Assembly (NCBI GenBank): GCA_001599295.1
Contig: BCGN01000005.1
Span: forward strand, 248,001 to 312,000
Source of the DNA: Sporopachydermia quercuum
Lineage: Eukaryota > Ascomycota > Sporopachydermiomycetes > Sporopachydermiales > Sporopachydermiaceae
Length of the DNA stretch: 64,000 bases
Reading direction: 5' to 3'
The notes below the pieces were generated by a model, which saw only the letters and a program-made list of their open reading frames with translations, was not told the DNA's origin and did not search any database. Below are positions 62,594-64,000 of this stretch, piece after piece. How positions within the stretch are numbered: the first letter of the stretch is position 1; every line of letters begins with the position of its first letter. A program made the translations under genes and the position numbers.

Positions 62594-63383
62594 GATGAGA
62601 GAGTTCGAAAGAGGTTAACAAATACCAAGGAAAAATGAGTTGCCACAGATCTCTCTAACTAGTGTGAAGATAATAGTTGATAATAATGCTATAATGAAAA
62701 AATAATTCTGGTTATGGACTGTATGCTGTTTGATATATACGTGCTCAATACATCTGATGCTAACNCAGATATAAATGAGTTATGGGGGAAATATCAAATC
62801 GACAACATCAATGCGCTACTAATATGAACAGGTCTATTTTGTAATAATTCTTGTGTATCATAGAAGATTGACCTGCTTTCCTTATCCTTATCGCTAATAT
62901 ATTAATATATTAGTGTGGTATAAATGCCATGCGTTTATTATGGTATTTCACTGTATATAAGGATATTAGGTAATGTGAGGTTAGCAATTCTTATATGATA
63001 TCCGTTAGGTAGGTTGCCATTTTTGGATAGTAATATGTTAGACGAATACATACCCATTGTAAGCTCTGAAATTACAGAACTAGTTTAATCAGTCAGGTTG
63101 TAAAATTATGTGTCCTGAATGATAATGATAAACCCCGACAACTATTGTGTCCTGTGTTACGACGTATAATCACAATTACAATCTGGCACAGTCATAATCG
63201 TCCTGTGTTTGACTTGAAAGAAGAATTAAGCGTTGTCATAGACNTATTTTTATCAGATCCTTCTTTTTTTTCTTTCTTTTACCTTGTGCTTCTACATTCA
63301 TATTGTTACTAGCAGTATCAAATTTGCTGAGGATACGCTTTACGTAGAACTCGTGAAAAGGGATACATTATATACAGACAGTG
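62594..63383. other. divergent promoter region between RRN11 and the last gene
   Basis: AT-rich promoter sequence. It contains a palindromic TAATATATTA-type stretch near 62897-62913 and no reading frame of interest. Confidence 0.5.
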
Positions 63384-64000
63384 ATGTCAGAAGCCGAAGA
63401 AAGTGGTAATGTGCCACCTCTAAGTGAGCCAACCACAAGCGCTACTGATACTAAATTTGGTGTCAATGAAATGACTGGAGTAGAAGAGCCAAAGCAAACA
63501 ATAGAAGAAAGAGCTCAACCAGAAGCTCAAGAGGAAGCAGCACATAGAGATGAAGGCCCTGCATCAACCACGGAGAAAGATCAAACTTCAGAGTCATCGC
63601 AGCCTAAAGCACCCGAATCAAGCACCACTGAACAATATACAGAAGCAAAACCGTTGACGGGAGCTGATTTGATTCCTGAAGTTGATGAGGATGAGGATGC
63701 TGACATGGCTGATGTTGACCAGCTACCAGCAACTGATATTGCTGAGGTGGCTGTAGATAAGAATGAAATTATGAACCTACAACAGGAAGATCGGAAAGAA
63801 GAAGCATCAACTGAATCACAGTCTGANGCCAAAGTTAAATCTGGAGCGTCTGAGACAGTGAAAATCGAACTTTCTAATGCAGAAGATAAGGAAAGTAGTG
63901 GATCTGATAAGAATCCAAATGGAGACTCTAATGGGGGTGTTGTTGATCCTTTGGCAAGATTATTTGGAAAGGAGAAGTCGTTGAAAGACTTATTGTTAAT
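63384..64000 (+). CDS. N-terminus of an acidic protein, 3' partial
   Basis: From ATG at 63384 the frame is open to the window edge (205 codons). The first ~180 residues are low complexity and acidic (Glu, Ala, Ser, Thr, Gln rich, e.g. EERAQPEAQEEAAH and VDEDEDADMADVD). Then the sequence becomes more ordered: GVVDPLARLFGKEKSLKDLLL, probably the beginning of a folded domain just before the edge. The DLLL ending recalls the start of a reticulon domain, but the next residue would not be Trp, so I do not assign it. The coding call rests on the long open frame with ATG and composition. Confidence 0.65.
   Translation, partial: MSEAEESGNVPPLSEPTTSATDTKFGVNEMTGVEEPKQTIEERAQPEAQEEAAHRDEGPASTTEKDQTSESSQPKAPESSTTEQYTEAKPLTGADLIPEVDEDEDADMADVDQLPATDIAEVAVDKNEIMNLQQEDRKEEASTESQSXAKVKSGASETVKIELSNAEDKESSGSDKNPNGDSNGGVVDPLARLFGKEKSLKDLLL

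Overview
The window is AT-rich nuclear DNA from a budding yeast (Saccharomycotina). This rests on the gene content (PFS2, POP3, HMI1, VPS52, RFC4, TRM10, an YPQ-type PQ-loop transporter, MSH2, TRP1, IPP1, RAD2, GPI16, HSH155, APL6, HRD1, RRN11), on intergenic spacers of 0.2-2.5 kb, and on introns with TACTAAC-like branch sites. CTG codons fall at conserved leucines in RFC4, MSH2 and HSH155, so the code looks standard and not CUG-Ser. Seven genes carry 14 introns that can be read in phase, far more than in Saccharomyces, and the branch site lies only 7-17 nt before the acceptor. This suggests an intron-retaining lineage; the genus cannot be named from sequence alone. Isolated single Ns are scattered through the window but do not shift reading frames, so they look like uncertain base calls.

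Layout. 1-15.4 kb: the tail of an unknown gene, PFS2, a kinase-only 6-phosphofructo-2-kinase, a 2.5 kb spacer, a large three-exon coiled-coil gene, POP3 (two exons), and the mitochondrial helicase HMI1 (four exons, one only 34 nt). 16-26 kb: VPS52, RFC4, TRM10, the five-exon PQ-loop transporter, and a pyridoxal-reductase-type aldo-keto reductase. 26-34 kb: MSH2, a second aldo-keto reductase, TRP1, IPP1. 35-51 kb: an enlarged RAD2, a poorly understood 39.2-41.5 kb stretch with a possible spliced leader, an unknown acidic protein, GPI16 with an acidic insertion, and HSH155/SF3B1. The part from about 41.4 to 50.7 kb is richer in CpG and CGN codons than its surroundings. 51-64 kb: APL6, HRD1, a 2.3 kb gene-poor spacer, RRN11, and the acidic N-terminus of a gene running off the end.

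The genes are unrelated housekeeping functions: DNA repair and replication (MSH2, RAD2, RFC4, HMI1), RNA processing (PFS2, POP3, TRM10, HSH155), vesicle traffic (VPS52, APL6), ER functions (GPI16, HRD1), Pol I transcription (RRN11) and metabolism. No operon-like logic is seen. I see no tRNA or rRNA gene, transposon, virus-derived element or CRISPR array, and no convincing new multi-gene system. The most informative observations are the intron architecture, the HMI1 micro-exon, the HSH155 drug-pocket residues and the CpG-rich block.
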